Source of the DNA: Sphingobacterium multivorum
Lineage (GTDB): Bacteria; Bacteroidota; Bacteroidia; Sphingobacteriales; Sphingobacteriaceae
NCBI RefSeq assembly: GCF_039511225.1
Contig: NZ_CP154261.1
Span: 5,828,001 to 5,892,000, forward strand
Length of the DNA: 64,000 nt
Direction of reading: 5' to 3'
Positions 47,835-56,371 of this stretch are shown in pieces. The stretch's first letter is position 1. The number at the start of each line of letters is the position of its first letter. The notes beneath the pieces are model-generated. The model saw only the letters and a program-made list of their open reading frames with translations. It was not told where the DNA came from and did no database searches. The position numbers were made by a program, and so were the translations under genes.

Positions 47835-48614
47835 ATGGATCCTTCATTTATAGATTTGTCAACACAGTTCAAACTTAAGCTTGAGCAAGCTCTTGAAGTG
47901 CCATTAAGGCTCTCTACAGTTGATGGATTTATACAAATATCTTCTCCGGAATTAACAATCAATATTTTGTTATACCCTCACGAGAAATCCGTTAGACGTG
48001 ATACTTCCGATCCTTGTATTCATATCGATGAAGACCAATTAATAACAAAGTTTGATTTGATCGTCAGGCGCATTGTTTCTAGAACAAAAAATGACAAACG
48101 CATTTACGCACGTAATACTGTAGTTGCCCGGATCGACAAAAGAACGAGTTTACAGTTCCTCGTGGAACATCATTTACAAACCGCTCTTCCCGGCAAGTAT
48201 CGTTATGGCCTTTATGAACAGGGAGAGCTTGTTGCAGTCGCGGTATTCTCTGGAGGCCGCCGAATGTTGGATAAAGATGAAGACTATCGCTCGTTTGAAC
48301 TATTACGCTTTTGTAATAAAACAGGTATTAATGTCATAGGAGGCCTTAGCAAATTAATTAAAGCCTTTTGTAGCGATTTCTCGCCAGGAGACATTATGAC
48401 TTTCACCGATCGTGACTGGAGTCAGCACTCCTCTTTAGAAAAATTTGGATTTGTTGCGAAGGAAATAACTGCACCTATCAACTTTTGGATAGCAGGGACA
48501 AAAAGATATGTTTACCGCAATACTGAAGAGCTAAAGGTATTGATGGAACAATATCCGAAGGGCTTTCCAAAGGAAAATATGGGCAGCATCAAGATGATTT
48601 TATATATAAAATAA
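47835..48614 (+). CDS. Protein resembling a domain common in phage-encoded proteins, function unknown
   Basis: 259 residues, no signal peptide. The second half has the order EHHLQTALPGKYRYGLYEQG, ELVAVAVFSGGRRM, SFELLRFCNKTGINVIGGLS, then DIMTFTDRDWSQHSSLEKFG and a closing Phe-rich strand. I recall this order from the C-terminal part of phage and homing-endonuclease-associated proteins, where a GNAT-like fold has been suggested, but I cannot name the family. The first 110 residues look unrelated. Composition matches the neighbours, so it is not obviously a recent arrival. Confidence 0.7.
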   Translation: MDPSFIDLSTQFKLKLEQALEVPLRLSTVDGFIQISSPELTINILLYPHEKSVRRDTSDPCIHIDEDQLITKFDLIVRRIVSRTKNDKRIYARNTVVARIDKRTSLQFLVEHHLQTALPGKYRYGLYEQGELVAVAVFSGGRRMLDKDEDYRSFELLRFCNKTGINVIGGLSKLIKAFCSDFSPGDIMTFTDRDWSQHSSLEKFGFVAKEITAPINFWIAGTKRYVYRNTEELKVLMEQYPKGFPKENMGSIKMILYIK

Positions 48615-48678
48615 GCTAAATTGTGTATATTGTACACTGTAAGGGTTTGAAAAATAAATAATCAAAAATAATAACGTT

Positions 48679-49851
48679 ATGAAGAGAAAACTTCGCATGG
48701 GTATGGTCGGAGGCGGAAACGATGCCTTTATTGGCGCTGTACACCGTATTGCTGCTTTTATGGATGGCAAGATTGAACTGGTTTGTGGTGCATTTAGTAT
48801 TGATCCACAGATTTCAAAACAATCTGGAGAAGACTTATTTGTAGCTCCTGAACGTGTCTATCTAAACTATGAAGAGATGATCGAAAAAGAATCTTTGCTT
48901 CCTGAAGGCGAGCGTATGGATTTTGTAACGATCGTAACTCCAAACTTTTTGCATTTTGCTCCTGCTAAATTAGCACTAGAAAAAGGCTTTGATGTTGTTG
49001 TTGAAAAACCGATGACCGTATCTGTTGAAGAAGCAAAAGAATTACAAGAAACAGTAGAGCGCACAGGCCGCACACTGTGTCTTACGCATACGTATTCTGG
49101 CTACCCGATGGTTAAACAAGCCAAAGCGATGGTTAAAGAAGGTCATTTCGGTAAGATCAGAAAGATTGTGGTTGAGTATCCACAGGGTTGGTTAAGCCGA
49201 TTAACAGAACGCGAAGGTAATGCCGGGGCCGCTTGGCGTGCAGATCCGAAACGCTCAGGTAAATCGTTGGTTATGGGTGATATCGGTACCCATGCTGCGC
49301 ATTTAGCGGAATATGTATCGGGGTTAAAAATCCAAGAACTATGTGCAGACCTCACAACATTTGTTGAAGGTCGTCTATTGGATGACGATGGTTCGGTGCT
49401 TTTGCGGTTCGAAAATGGTGCTAAAGGTGTATTAATGGCTTCGCAAATTTCAGCCGGAGAAGAAAATGCCGTTCGTATCCGTATCTACGGTGAAAAAGGT
49501 GGATTGGAATGGGCAAATGAGGATCCCAACAATTTAATCATCAAGATGCTTGATCAGCCTCGTCAGCTTTATCGCACAGGAAATGCTTACGCAGCGCCTT
49601 ATACGCTGAGTTCTTTTGCAACACATAATACCCGCGTACCAGCAGGTCACCCTGAAGGCTTACTGGAATCATTTGCGAATATCTACCGTAATTTTGCGGC
49701 AACAGTTACGGCAAAACGTGAAGGACAAACTCCGACAGCCGAACAACAAGATTTTCCAACAGTTTACGATGGCGTAAGAGGCATGGCTTTTATCGATACT
49801 GTCGTAAAAAATAACGAAGGAACAGAAAAATGGACTAAATTTGTTCTGTGA
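48679..49851 (+). CDS. Gfo/Idh/MocA-family oxidoreductase
   Basis: 390 residues. NAD(P)-dependent sugar or inositol dehydrogenase family. The Rossmann motif is GMVGGGNDAFIGAVHR, followed by DFVTIVTPNFLHFAPAKLAL and the catalytic-lysine motif EKPMTVSVEEA. The C-terminal domain contains VMGDIGTHAAHLAEYVSG, with the likely Asp and His. The substrate cannot be read from sequence. Its TGA overlaps the GTG start of miaA by 2 bases, so the two are translationally coupled. GTGTA-N5-TACAC at 48623-48637 is a possible operator. Confidence 0.92.
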   Translation: MKRKLRMGMVGGGNDAFIGAVHRIAAFMDGKIELVCGAFSIDPQISKQSGEDLFVAPERVYLNYEEMIEKESLLPEGERMDFVTIVTPNFLHFAPAKLALEKGFDVVVEKPMTVSVEEAKELQETVERTGRTLCLTHTYSGYPMVKQAKAMVKEGHFGKIRKIVVEYPQGWLSRLTEREGNAGAAWRADPKRSGKSLVMGDIGTHAAHLAEYVSGLKIQELCADLTTFVEGRLLDDDGSVLLRFENGAKGVLMASQISAGEENAVRIRIYGEKGGLEWANEDPNNLIIKMLDQPRQLYRTGNAYAAPYTLSSFATHNTRVPAGHPEGLLESFANIYRNFAATVTAKREGQTPTAEQQDFPTVYDGVRGMAFIDTVVKNNEGTEKWTKFVL

Positions 49852-50747
49852 TAGACAGATTAAAATATACACTTTCTCTTTTGGAACAGCAAACCGTTCC
49901 GAAAGAGAAAGTTATCGTTATCTTAGGACCTACAGCTTCAGGAAAGACGAAACTAGCCGTTCAACTGGCGCAACGCATCGATGCTGAAATCATCAGTGCA
50001 GATTCCCGCCAAATCTATCGAAGAATGGACATTGGTACGGGAAAAGATCTATCGGAATATCAAGATATTCCCTATCATCTTATCGACACCCATGAACCGG
50101 GAGAACGCTATCATCTCGGAAACTTTATCGCTGACTTCCATCAAGCCCGACAATCCATTCTAGAAAGGGGAAAACATACTATCCTTTGTGGTGGTACAGG
50201 CTTATATATCCAAAGTGTAATCCAACAAAATCCATATGCGCTGATCCCATCGATAGAAGGGCTCAAGGAATCATTACTTCCCCTCCCAGAGACAGAGTTG
50301 TTAAAACGCCTTCAGGAATATACACTACCCGCGAACTTCCAAATCGATCTTTCGACCAAAAAACGTATCATCCGCGCAATAGAAATATTAGCATTTTTAG
50401 ACACTCACCCCGATCACATCGCTCGGCAACAAACGGTAGAAAGCATCGTTATCGGATTAAATCCGTCAGTGGAAATCCGACGCGAACACATTAGCCAAAG
50501 ATTAAAACAACGATTGAATGATGGTTTATTAGCAGAAGTGGCAAAACTCCTGACCGAAGGGATTACACACGAACAGCTTCAATACTATGGTTTGGAGTAT
50601 AAATATGCTTCTCTCCATCTCCTTGGACAGCTCGATTACCCGGCCTTTACCAAAAAATTGGAGACAGAAATACATCGCTATGCCAAAAGGCAAATGACTT
50701 ACTTCCGAAAAATGGAAAAAGATGGCATAATGATTCATTGGGTTTAA
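49848..50747 (+). CDS. miaA: tRNA dimethylallyltransferase
   Basis: 299 residues. Adds a dimethylallyl group to A37 of UNN-reading tRNAs. The P-loop GPTASGKT is at 27-34, followed by the catalytic ISADSRQIYRRMDIGTGK, LIDTHEPGERYHLGNF, CGGTGLYIQSV and the C-terminal RYAKRQMTYFRKM. It is slightly short; the segment after GGTGLY is reduced compared with E. coli. The start is GTG at 49848, overlapping the stop of the oxidoreductase gene. Bacteroidota often carry two MiaA copies; the other is not here. Confidence 0.93.
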   Translation: MIDRLKYTLSLLEQQTVPKEKVIVILGPTASGKTKLAVQLAQRIDAEIISADSRQIYRRMDIGTGKDLSEYQDIPYHLIDTHEPGERYHLGNFIADFHQARQSILERGKHTILCGGTGLYIQSVIQQNPYALIPSIEGLKESLLPLPETELLKRLQEYTLPANFQIDLSTKKRIIRAIEILAFLDTHPDHIARQQTVESIVIGLNPSVEIRREHISQRLKQRLNDGLLAEVAKLLTEGITHEQLQYYGLEYKYASLHLLGQLDYPAFTKKLETEIHRYAKRQMTYFRKMEKDGIMIHWV

Positions 50748-50770
50748 AAATAAGCGATCTATAAAAACAA

Positions 50771-50800
50771 AAAAGGGTTAGTATTACTACTAACCCTTTT
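50771..50800. terminator. Bidirectional terminator between miaA and rng
   Basis: AAAAGGGTTAGT (50771-50782) pairs perfectly with 50789-50800 across a six-base loop. A-rich and T-rich flanks serve both directions. The two genes converge here. Confidence 0.88.
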
Positions 50801-50816
50801 CGTTAATCTCTTTCTA

Positions 50817-52370
50817 TTATAACTTAATTTCTTCATCCTTCGCATTGAAGAAATGGAATTCAGTTAGATAATATGACGTCATTGGATTTACTTTAATCCA
50901 TTTTCCGTACTTCATGAACCATTTCATTCTTTTAGAAATCAAACCAGACTTAATGTAGGCGTCTATATAAGGGTGAACACATAAGGTCACCTTCTTTTCG
51001 TTCTGTTCTTGAAGAATAAAGCTCAAATTATTTTCTATATCATCCATAAGGACAATACTTGATCGGATTTCTCCTGTACCATCACAAGCCGGACATTTTT
51101 CGTTTGTGACAATATTCATTTCAGGTCTAACGCGCTGACGTGTGATTTGAACCAATCCAAATTTACTTGGAGGCAAAATTGTATGTCTCGCTCTATCCGC
51201 TACCATACATTCTTTTAAGAACGTATACAGCTCTTTTCGATGATTGGGTTTATGCATATCGATAAAATCGATGACTACAATTCCGCCCATATCACGCAAA
51301 CGCAGCTGTCGCGCAATTTCTTTTGCTGCTTCCATATTGACCAGCAATGCATTGTCTTCCTGATTCTCCTTATTCGCAGAACGGTTACCACTGTTGACAT
51401 CGATGACATGCAGGGCTTCGGTATGCTCAATAACGAGATACGCACCACCAGGCAATGTTACCGTTTTGCCAAAAGCTGCCTTGATTTGCTTTTCAACTCC
51501 GAAATGATCAAAAATTGGCTCTTTATGTTTATAAAGTTTGACAATTTTCTCCAAATCTGGAGATATATCGTGTATATATGATTTTGTTTCTTCGAAGATC
51601 GAAGGATCATTAACATAAATATGTGAAAACTCGTCTGTCAAAATATCTCGTAGAATAGTGGATGCACGATCCATTTCGCCAAGAACCTTTTGAGGCGGTT
51701 CAGCATTACGAAGACGTTTGGTAAATAGTTCCCATTTTGAGATCAGGTCCAATAAGTCACGTTGTAGTTCTTCAACACCCTTACCTTCGGAAACTGTACG
51801 AATGATAACGCCAAAATTAGCTGGCTTAATCCCTTCGACAATCTTTTTTAGGCGGTTGCGTTCATTACTACCTTTGATACGCTTGGAAATGGAAACAGTA
51901 CTTGAGAAAGGTACCAAAACGACAAAACGACCTGCTATTGAAAGGTCTGAACTCAGACGCGGTCCTTTTGTTGAAATAGGTTCTTTGGCGATTTGTACTG
52001 GCACGAGCATATTTTTGCTCAAGACATCAGAGATCTTACCAGCTTTATCGATATCCTTTTCAAGTTTTAAACTATTGAGCAGTTTCTCTTGATAACTGCC
52101 ATTCTTCACTATACGCGTAAGCTTTAGCAAAGATTGAACTTGAGGACCCAAATCTAAATAATGTAGAAAAGCATCCTTTTCGTAGCCTACATCTACGAAA
52201 GCTGCATTAAGCCCAGGCATAATTCGCTTGATACGTCCGAGATAGATATCTCCAACGGCGAAGTTATTATTTGCGGGCTCGCGGTTAAGTTCAACAAGCT
52301 GCTTATCTTGTAGTAAAGCAATAGTTACCCCTTTATCAGGAGTTGAATCGATAATTAATTCCTTTACCAA
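50817..52370 (-). CDS. rng: Ribonuclease E/G family protein
   Basis: 517 residues. Endoribonuclease in rRNA and mRNA processing. An N-terminal S1 domain (GDIYLGRIKRIMPGLNAAFV, EKDAFLHYLDLG) is interrupted by an insertion as in RNase E/G. The catalytic metal Asp residues lie in HVIDVNSGNR and VVIDFIDMHKPNHR. The zinc-link CPACDGTGEI is present. Length matches RNase G, with no degradosome scaffold tail. It heads leftward from the 52.4 kb region. Confidence 0.95.
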   Translation of the reverse strand: MVKELIIDSTPDKGVTIALLQDKQLVELNREPANNNFAVGDIYLGRIKRIMPGLNAAFVDVGYEKDAFLHYLDLGPQVQSLLKLTRIVKNGSYQEKLLNSLKLEKDIDKAGKISDVLSKNMLVPVQIAKEPISTKGPRLSSDLSIAGRFVVLVPFSSTVSISKRIKGSNERNRLKKIVEGIKPANFGVIIRTVSEGKGVEELQRDLLDLISKWELFTKRLRNAEPPQKVLGEMDRASTILRDILTDEFSHIYVNDPSIFEETKSYIHDISPDLEKIVKLYKHKEPIFDHFGVEKQIKAAFGKTVTLPGGAYLVIEHTEALHVIDVNSGNRSANKENQEDNALLVNMEAAKEIARQLRLRDMGGIVVIDFIDMHKPNHRKELYTFLKECMVADRARHTILPPSKFGLVQITRQRVRPEMNIVTNEKCPACDGTGEIRSSIVLMDDIENNLSFILQEQNEKKVTLCVHPYIDAYIKSGLISKRMKWFMKYGKWIKVNPMTSYYLTEFHFFNAKDEEIKL

Positions 52371-52547
52371 AAGCTACTCATTTTTGATACCTATGCAATA
52401 TCCTATCGCAATCTTGGGTATCCGATTAAACATTTAAAGAACGTTGTTACGAAAAAAACAATCTACATCCCCTTCACAGACATGTAGATCGTTTCGTAAA
52501 GCTATCTCAGCAAAATGGGCCAAGATGTTTAAAAGCTTATCACAAGA

Positions 52548-52637
52548 CTATTTTTTCTTGTGTCTATTTTTTCTTAAACGTTTTTTACGTTTGTGAGTAG
52601 CCATCTTGTGTCTTTTTCTTTTTTTTCCGCTTGGCAT
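52548..52637 (-). CDS. 29-residue AURKAIP1/COX24 (mS38-like) small ribosomal-type protein
   Basis: ATG at 52637, stop at 52550-52548. The product begins MPSGKKRKRHKMATHKRKKR and continues LRKNRHKKK: 19 of 29 residues are Lys, Arg or His. This matches the short Bacteroidota proteins annotated as AURKAIP1/COX24 domain proteins, related to mitoribosomal mS38. It is expected to bind the small ribosomal subunit. It is too short for common gene-length cut-offs. It lies between rng and the TPR gene on the same strand, with 37 bases to the TPR stop. Confidence 0.85.
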   Translation of the reverse strand: MPSGKKRKRHKMATHKRKKRLRKNRHKKK

Positions 52638-52674
52638 AGCTAAATTTTTTAATGATTATAAAATAATAAATTAA

Positions 52675-53511
52675 TTACTTGCTCAATTCGGCGATCTTTC
52701 GATCGATGAATTGTGATAGGGAAGGATCGGCAGCCAATTCCTTACTGTTTTGAAAAGCTGTAACGGCTTCCTTTTTCATCCCAATATTTTCATAGCCTGT
52801 GGCTAAGTAAAAGTATGACTCAGCATCGGGTTTTTGATCGATAACGGTCTTAAAACGCTCGATGGCTTTGTCAAACTGACGGGATTGTAATGAAAACAAT
52901 CCCAAAGTTTTGTTTGCTTCTAAATTTTTAGGATCGGCAGCAACGACTTCCCGCAATAAGGCAATACCTGCCATAGGGTTGTTCGTTCCCGATACCATTG
53001 CGGCACCCAATCCTGTTTTTGCATCTAAACTACTTGTATTCGCTTTTAACGCAGCCTCATATGCATGAATAGCATTTTGATTCAACGCTTGAGCTAAAGT
53101 AGAATCCTGCAAATTTGTATAAGCGGCACGATAAGCATTACCTGCTTTCAACCAATACTCAAACTTCGGTGAAACCTTTGCCATTTCCTCATAAATGAAA
53201 GCCTGAGGAGCTGGTTTTGCGACATCATCCCACTTATCTGCCAACTGTTGCAACAGCTTTATCTTATCCTCTCCAGAAGCTTTTGCAACTTGGCCCTCAA
53301 TATCGGAAATTTCTTTGACTAAACTAGCATCTAAACCTTGTTTTGTCATCGAAGATATATTTTCCAAATTCACTTCATTGGACGGCTTCGACTCAGATGC
53401 TGCAGCAGTTTGTTTTTCTTTGTTCACCAAACCTTTAATAGGCTGCGCTAAAAGCACAGCAACCAAGGCTACTACTGATCCTATGACTATTATCTGTTTG
53501 GTTTTTGCCAT
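52675..53511 (-). CDS. Membrane-anchored TPR protein
   Basis: 278 residues. A single N-terminal hydrophobic segment (IIVIGSVVALVAVLLAQPI) anchors it or acts as an uncleaved signal. A low-complexity Ser/Lys/Glu linker follows. Residues about 110-278 form four or five TPR units, including NLEANKTLGLFSLQSRQFDK, AESYFYLATGYENIGMKKEA and a final AFQNSKELAADPSL. Function is unknown; it starts 18 bases after HU, so the pair is one transcription unit. Confidence 0.85.
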   Translation of the reverse strand: MAKTKQIIVIGSVVALVAVLLAQPIKGLVNKEKQTAAASESKPSNEVNLENISSMTKQGLDASLVKEISDIEGQVAKASGEDKIKLLQQLADKWDDVAKPAPQAFIYEEMAKVSPKFEYWLKAGNAYRAAYTNLQDSTLAQALNQNAIHAYEAALKANTSSLDAKTGLGAAMVSGTNNPMAGIALLREVVAADPKNLEANKTLGLFSLQSRQFDKAIERFKTVIDQKPDAESYFYLATGYENIGMKKEAVTAFQNSKELAADPSLSQFIDRKIAELSK

Positions 53512-53529
53512 TTTAATCTATTTTAAAGA

Positions 53530-53814
53530 TTATTTATTGCCATTCTTTACTTTCTCTACGAAAATTTTTGCTGGCTTGAAACTAGGAACAAAGTGTTCAG
53601 GGATAATGATTGCTGTATTTTTTGAAATGTTTCTTGCAGTCTTCTCAGCTCTTTTTTTGACTACGAAGCTACCAAAACCTCTTACATATACATTTTCTCC
53701 TCCGATCATTGCGTTTTTGACAACTTTAAAGAACGCCTCTACGGTTTCTTGAACATCTACCTTCTCTAAGCCAGTTTTGGTAGAGATTTCTGCAATAATT
53801 TCTGCTTTAGTCAT
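53530..53814 (-). CDS. HU/IHF-family DNA-binding protein
   Basis: 94 residues. DNA-bending nucleoid protein. It begins MTKAEIIAEISTKTGLEKVD. The beta-arm region has VYVRGFGSFVVKKRAEKTAR and NTAIIIPEHFVPSFKPAKIF, with the DNA-intercalating Pro in IIIPEHF. It is the IHF-like variant common in Bacteroidota. First gene of the minus-strand run HU-TPR-mS38-rng; a -7 element lies about 60 bases upstream. Confidence 0.94.
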   Translation of the reverse strand: MTKAEIIAEISTKTGLEKVDVQETVEAFFKVVKNAMIGGENVYVRGFGSFVVKKRAEKTARNISKNTAIIIPEHFVPSFKPAKIFVEKVKNGNK

Positions 53815-53873
53815 ATCTATTTTACTGTAATTATTTATTTTTCAACCCTTAAGCCAACTAATGTTTGGGGATG

Positions 53874-53881
53874 CAAAAGTA
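53874..53881 (-). promoter_or_regulatory. -7 element of the HU gene
   Basis: TACTTTTG on the minus strand (53881-53874), an exact match; leader of about 55 bases. No clear TTG at -33. Confidence 0.45.
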
Positions 53882-54061
53882 TTGTTTTAAAATGAGTAAT
53901 GGAAATTATTTAAATACTTTTTTGATAAATAAGCTTCCAAAAGCCAAACATTTACAATCAATTAACGAGACATTACGTTCGACCAACCCTTAAATAAATC
54001 TCAAAAATAAAAACAATTATCTAATTTACAAGATGTTGACTTATTAGTTGTCATATAAAAA

Positions 54062-55108
54062 TCAATATATGCCAATTGCATGACTTAGCTGATCCAAATC
54101 TGCCTTAGTATGGTGTGCATTTACCACAATCCGATTTAATAGGGGATCTGTACCAAGAGGATAAGGAAAACTTGACACCAGTACTCCGGCATTCATCAGC
54201 CTCGCATAAAGGCCCGTATCCGTTGATGAAAACACCGGAAAATTAGCAACAGCACTTAATCCAGACCCCATATGTGCTTTGAATGAATCAATATTATTCT
54301 GCAACTTTTCGAATTGCTGTAAATAGATCTGCTCTCCATGGATAAATGCATATAAGCTCGCTGGCGAACTTGGAGAAGCCCCTGTATAAAAGTTTGATCG
54401 CTTGAAATACTTAATTCGTTCTTCATCGGCCAAAATCAATCCAGCATCTGTTGCCAGGCCTTTTGCCAAGGATGCGACGACAATCAGCTCAATATTAGCC
54501 TGTTGAAAACTACTCTTATCTAATGAAATGCCATTCTTGCGCAAAACTCCTATTCCGTGAGAATCATCCAAGAGGAGTATAATTTTTTTGTCCGGATCAA
54601 TACGATTGAAAACACTGAAATCGTATAATTCCGGTCGCATATTGTCCAAGCTGTTACTAACGATGATAAATGATTTTTGGGGTGAATGATTGATATACTC
54701 GATCGTTGCATTGGCCCAGTCAACAAAATGTCCAGTTGCTGCAGGATTTTTATCTAACCATAAAGAAGGGTGACATGCGGGTGCGTACAATACTTCGCCT
54801 TCAGTTGCCAAGGTTCTTACAAGAAATTGCGTCGCCAGATATCCACTTGAGAGCAACAGACTTGCTTCAAAACCAAAACGCATTGCAGCATATTCTTCCG
54901 CTTGATCAAATATGGCCTGTTGCACATTATTATTTCGTGAAGTGCCATTGTTAATACCATATCGCTGTATACCTTCTATGAAAATCGCAGCATATGCTTG
55001 ATCTGTTGCCAGTCCTAGATAGGAAGTTCCACCGAAAAAAAGATATTCCTTACCGTCCACTGTGATAACGCGACCTGTTGGTTGTTCTAAATGTGTAAAA
55101 TTATTCAT
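54062..55108 (-). CDS. BioF-like class I/II pyridoxal-phosphate aminotransferase
   Basis: 348 residues. The fold is of the alpha-oxoamine synthase family (8-amino-7-oxononanoate synthase, glycine C-acetyltransferase). Visible features are NGTSRNN, SSGYLATQFLVRTL, the cofactor Asp/His in LLDDSHGIGVL, and the likely PLP lysine in VVASLAKGLATDAG. It lacks about 30 N-terminal residues usual in BioF, and SLAKG replaces the usual TLGKA. No other biotin gene is near, so the substrate is open. Confidence 0.85.
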   Translation of the reverse strand: MNNFTHLEQPTGRVITVDGKEYLFFGGTSYLGLATDQAYAAIFIEGIQRYGINNGTSRNNNVQQAIFDQAEEYAAMRFGFEASLLLSSGYLATQFLVRTLATEGEVLYAPACHPSLWLDKNPAATGHFVDWANATIEYINHSPQKSFIIVSNSLDNMRPELYDFSVFNRIDPDKKIILLLDDSHGIGVLRKNGISLDKSSFQQANIELIVVASLAKGLATDAGLILADEERIKYFKRSNFYTGASPSSPASLYAFIHGEQIYLQQFEKLQNNIDSFKAHMGSGLSAVANFPVFSSTDTGLYARLMNAGVLVSSFPYPLGTDPLLNRIVVNAHHTKADLDQLSHAIGIY

Positions 55109-55131
55109 CTATGTATAGCCGATTCATTTAA

Positions 55132-56100
55132 TTAGCGGGTCAATACTTCGGGGTTGGCGATATGCTGTGGATTACCCTCGGAAAAGGCAACAATATTCTC
55201 AAAAGCAAGTCTAAATAATCGTTCATAACCATTCTTCTCCACATAGCCAATATGTGGCGTACAAAGCACATTTGGTAGCTGCAATAAAGGATAGTTAGGA
55301 TCAAAGATTGGCTCGGACTCATAGACATCTACCGCAGCCATTCCCGGAACACCTGTTTCGAGAGCGGTCAATAGTGCCCCCTCCTCAACCAACTCAGCAC
55401 GGGAAGTATTGACAAAAAGTGCAGTCGGCTTCATAGACCTGAGATCCTCGAGCTTTACGATACCTCGCGTCGCAGGCACTAACCGAAGGTGTAAAGTAAC
55501 AACATCTGAAAAATGAAAAAAATCGGATTTACTTGTTGCAGCTAAAAAACCGTCTTTTACAGCTTCTTCTCGGGAATTTTCGCTTCCCCAAACAATTACT
55601 TGGGCACCAAAAGCCTTTGCATATTGCGCTATTCGCTTCCCTATTTTTCCATAACTCCATATCCCTATTGTTTTTCCGGAGACACATTCTCCTATGTTCG
55701 TTTGCCATAGCCCTTTGTCCATATCTGAAAGAGCCTTAGGTAAACCTCGGAGTGCATTCATGATCAAAAGCCAGGTCAATTCAGCTGGAGCGACAGGAGA
55801 ACCCATACTTTCAGCAACAGCCACATGAAAGCTGCTACAAACAGCCAAATCCAAATGATTTGAAATTTTGCCCGTTTGGCTGATCAACTTTAGTTTGGGA
55901 AGCTGGGACAACAGATCTTCTGTAATCTGGGTCCGTTCTCTGATGAGCACTAGCGCTTCCGTATCGCTTAATTTTTCCGCCAGTAAAGCCGGATCTGAAT
56001 AGGACTGTTTCAATATTTGGACATCGTGACCATCAAGAATTTTGAAACAGTCCAACTGTCGGACAGCGTCTTGATAGTCATCTAAAATGGTTATTCGCAT
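55132..56100 (-). CDS. D-2-hydroxyacid dehydrogenase
   Basis: 322 residues. NAD-dependent D-isomer 2-hydroxyacid dehydrogenase family (as SerA, LdhA, glycerate dehydrogenase). The N-terminal ITILDDYQDAVRQLDCF and IRERTQ are typical. The NAD-binding loop is WSYGKIGKRIAQYA, with a slightly unusual Trp-Ser at the first Gly region. The catalytic Arg is in NTSRAELVEEGALL, the His in CTPHIGYVEK. It ends 23 bases before the BioF-like start, suggesting one operon. Confidence 0.92.
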   Translation of the reverse strand: MRITILDDYQDAVRQLDCFKILDGHDVQILKQSYSDPALLAEKLSDTEALVLIRERTQITEDLLSQLPKLKLISQTGKISNHLDLAVCSSFHVAVAESMGSPVAPAELTWLLIMNALRGLPKALSDMDKGLWQTNIGECVSGKTIGIWSYGKIGKRIAQYAKAFGAQVIVWGSENSREEAVKDGFLAATSKSDFFHFSDVVTLHLRLVPATRGIVKLEDLRSMKPTALFVNTSRAELVEEGALLTALETGVPGMAAVDVYESEPIFDPNYPLLQLPNVLCTPHIGYVEKNGYERLFRLAFENIVAFSEGNPQHIANPEVLTR

Positions 56101-56153
56101 TTTTTTTGACTTAATTTTAAACTCTTATTTTCAATATCCAACGAAAGTAAAAG

Positions 56154-56190
56154 GCTTTTATATGCCTATAACTTCATCGCATATAAAAGC
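56154..56190. repeat. 12-bp perfect inverted repeat
   Basis: GCTTTTATATGC (56154-56165) pairs with 56179-56190 around a 13-base loop. It lies upstream of the dehydrogenase promoter and 180 bases upstream of the TonB receptor gene. No U-tract. It may be a divergent operator. Confidence 0.55.
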
Positions 56191-56371
56191 AATATAGTAC
56201 GTTCCCATCTTTCCATTGCGGAACTTATTTAGGAAGGAAATTTTGCTTTTCGATATCAATTTACAGCATAAAGTTGGAATCCTGCAATTCGTCATGATAT
56301 TTTGACATTCCATCCACTCTTTTTCGCAGAAGCACTTACAGCCGCTGATATTTGAATAAAAATAAAGAAAA

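Noticed and set aside
48623..48637. GTGTA-N5-TACAC before the Gfo/Idh/MocA gene as an operator
   Set aside because: The half-sites are only five bases and occur by chance often; mentioned with the gene but not listed as a site.
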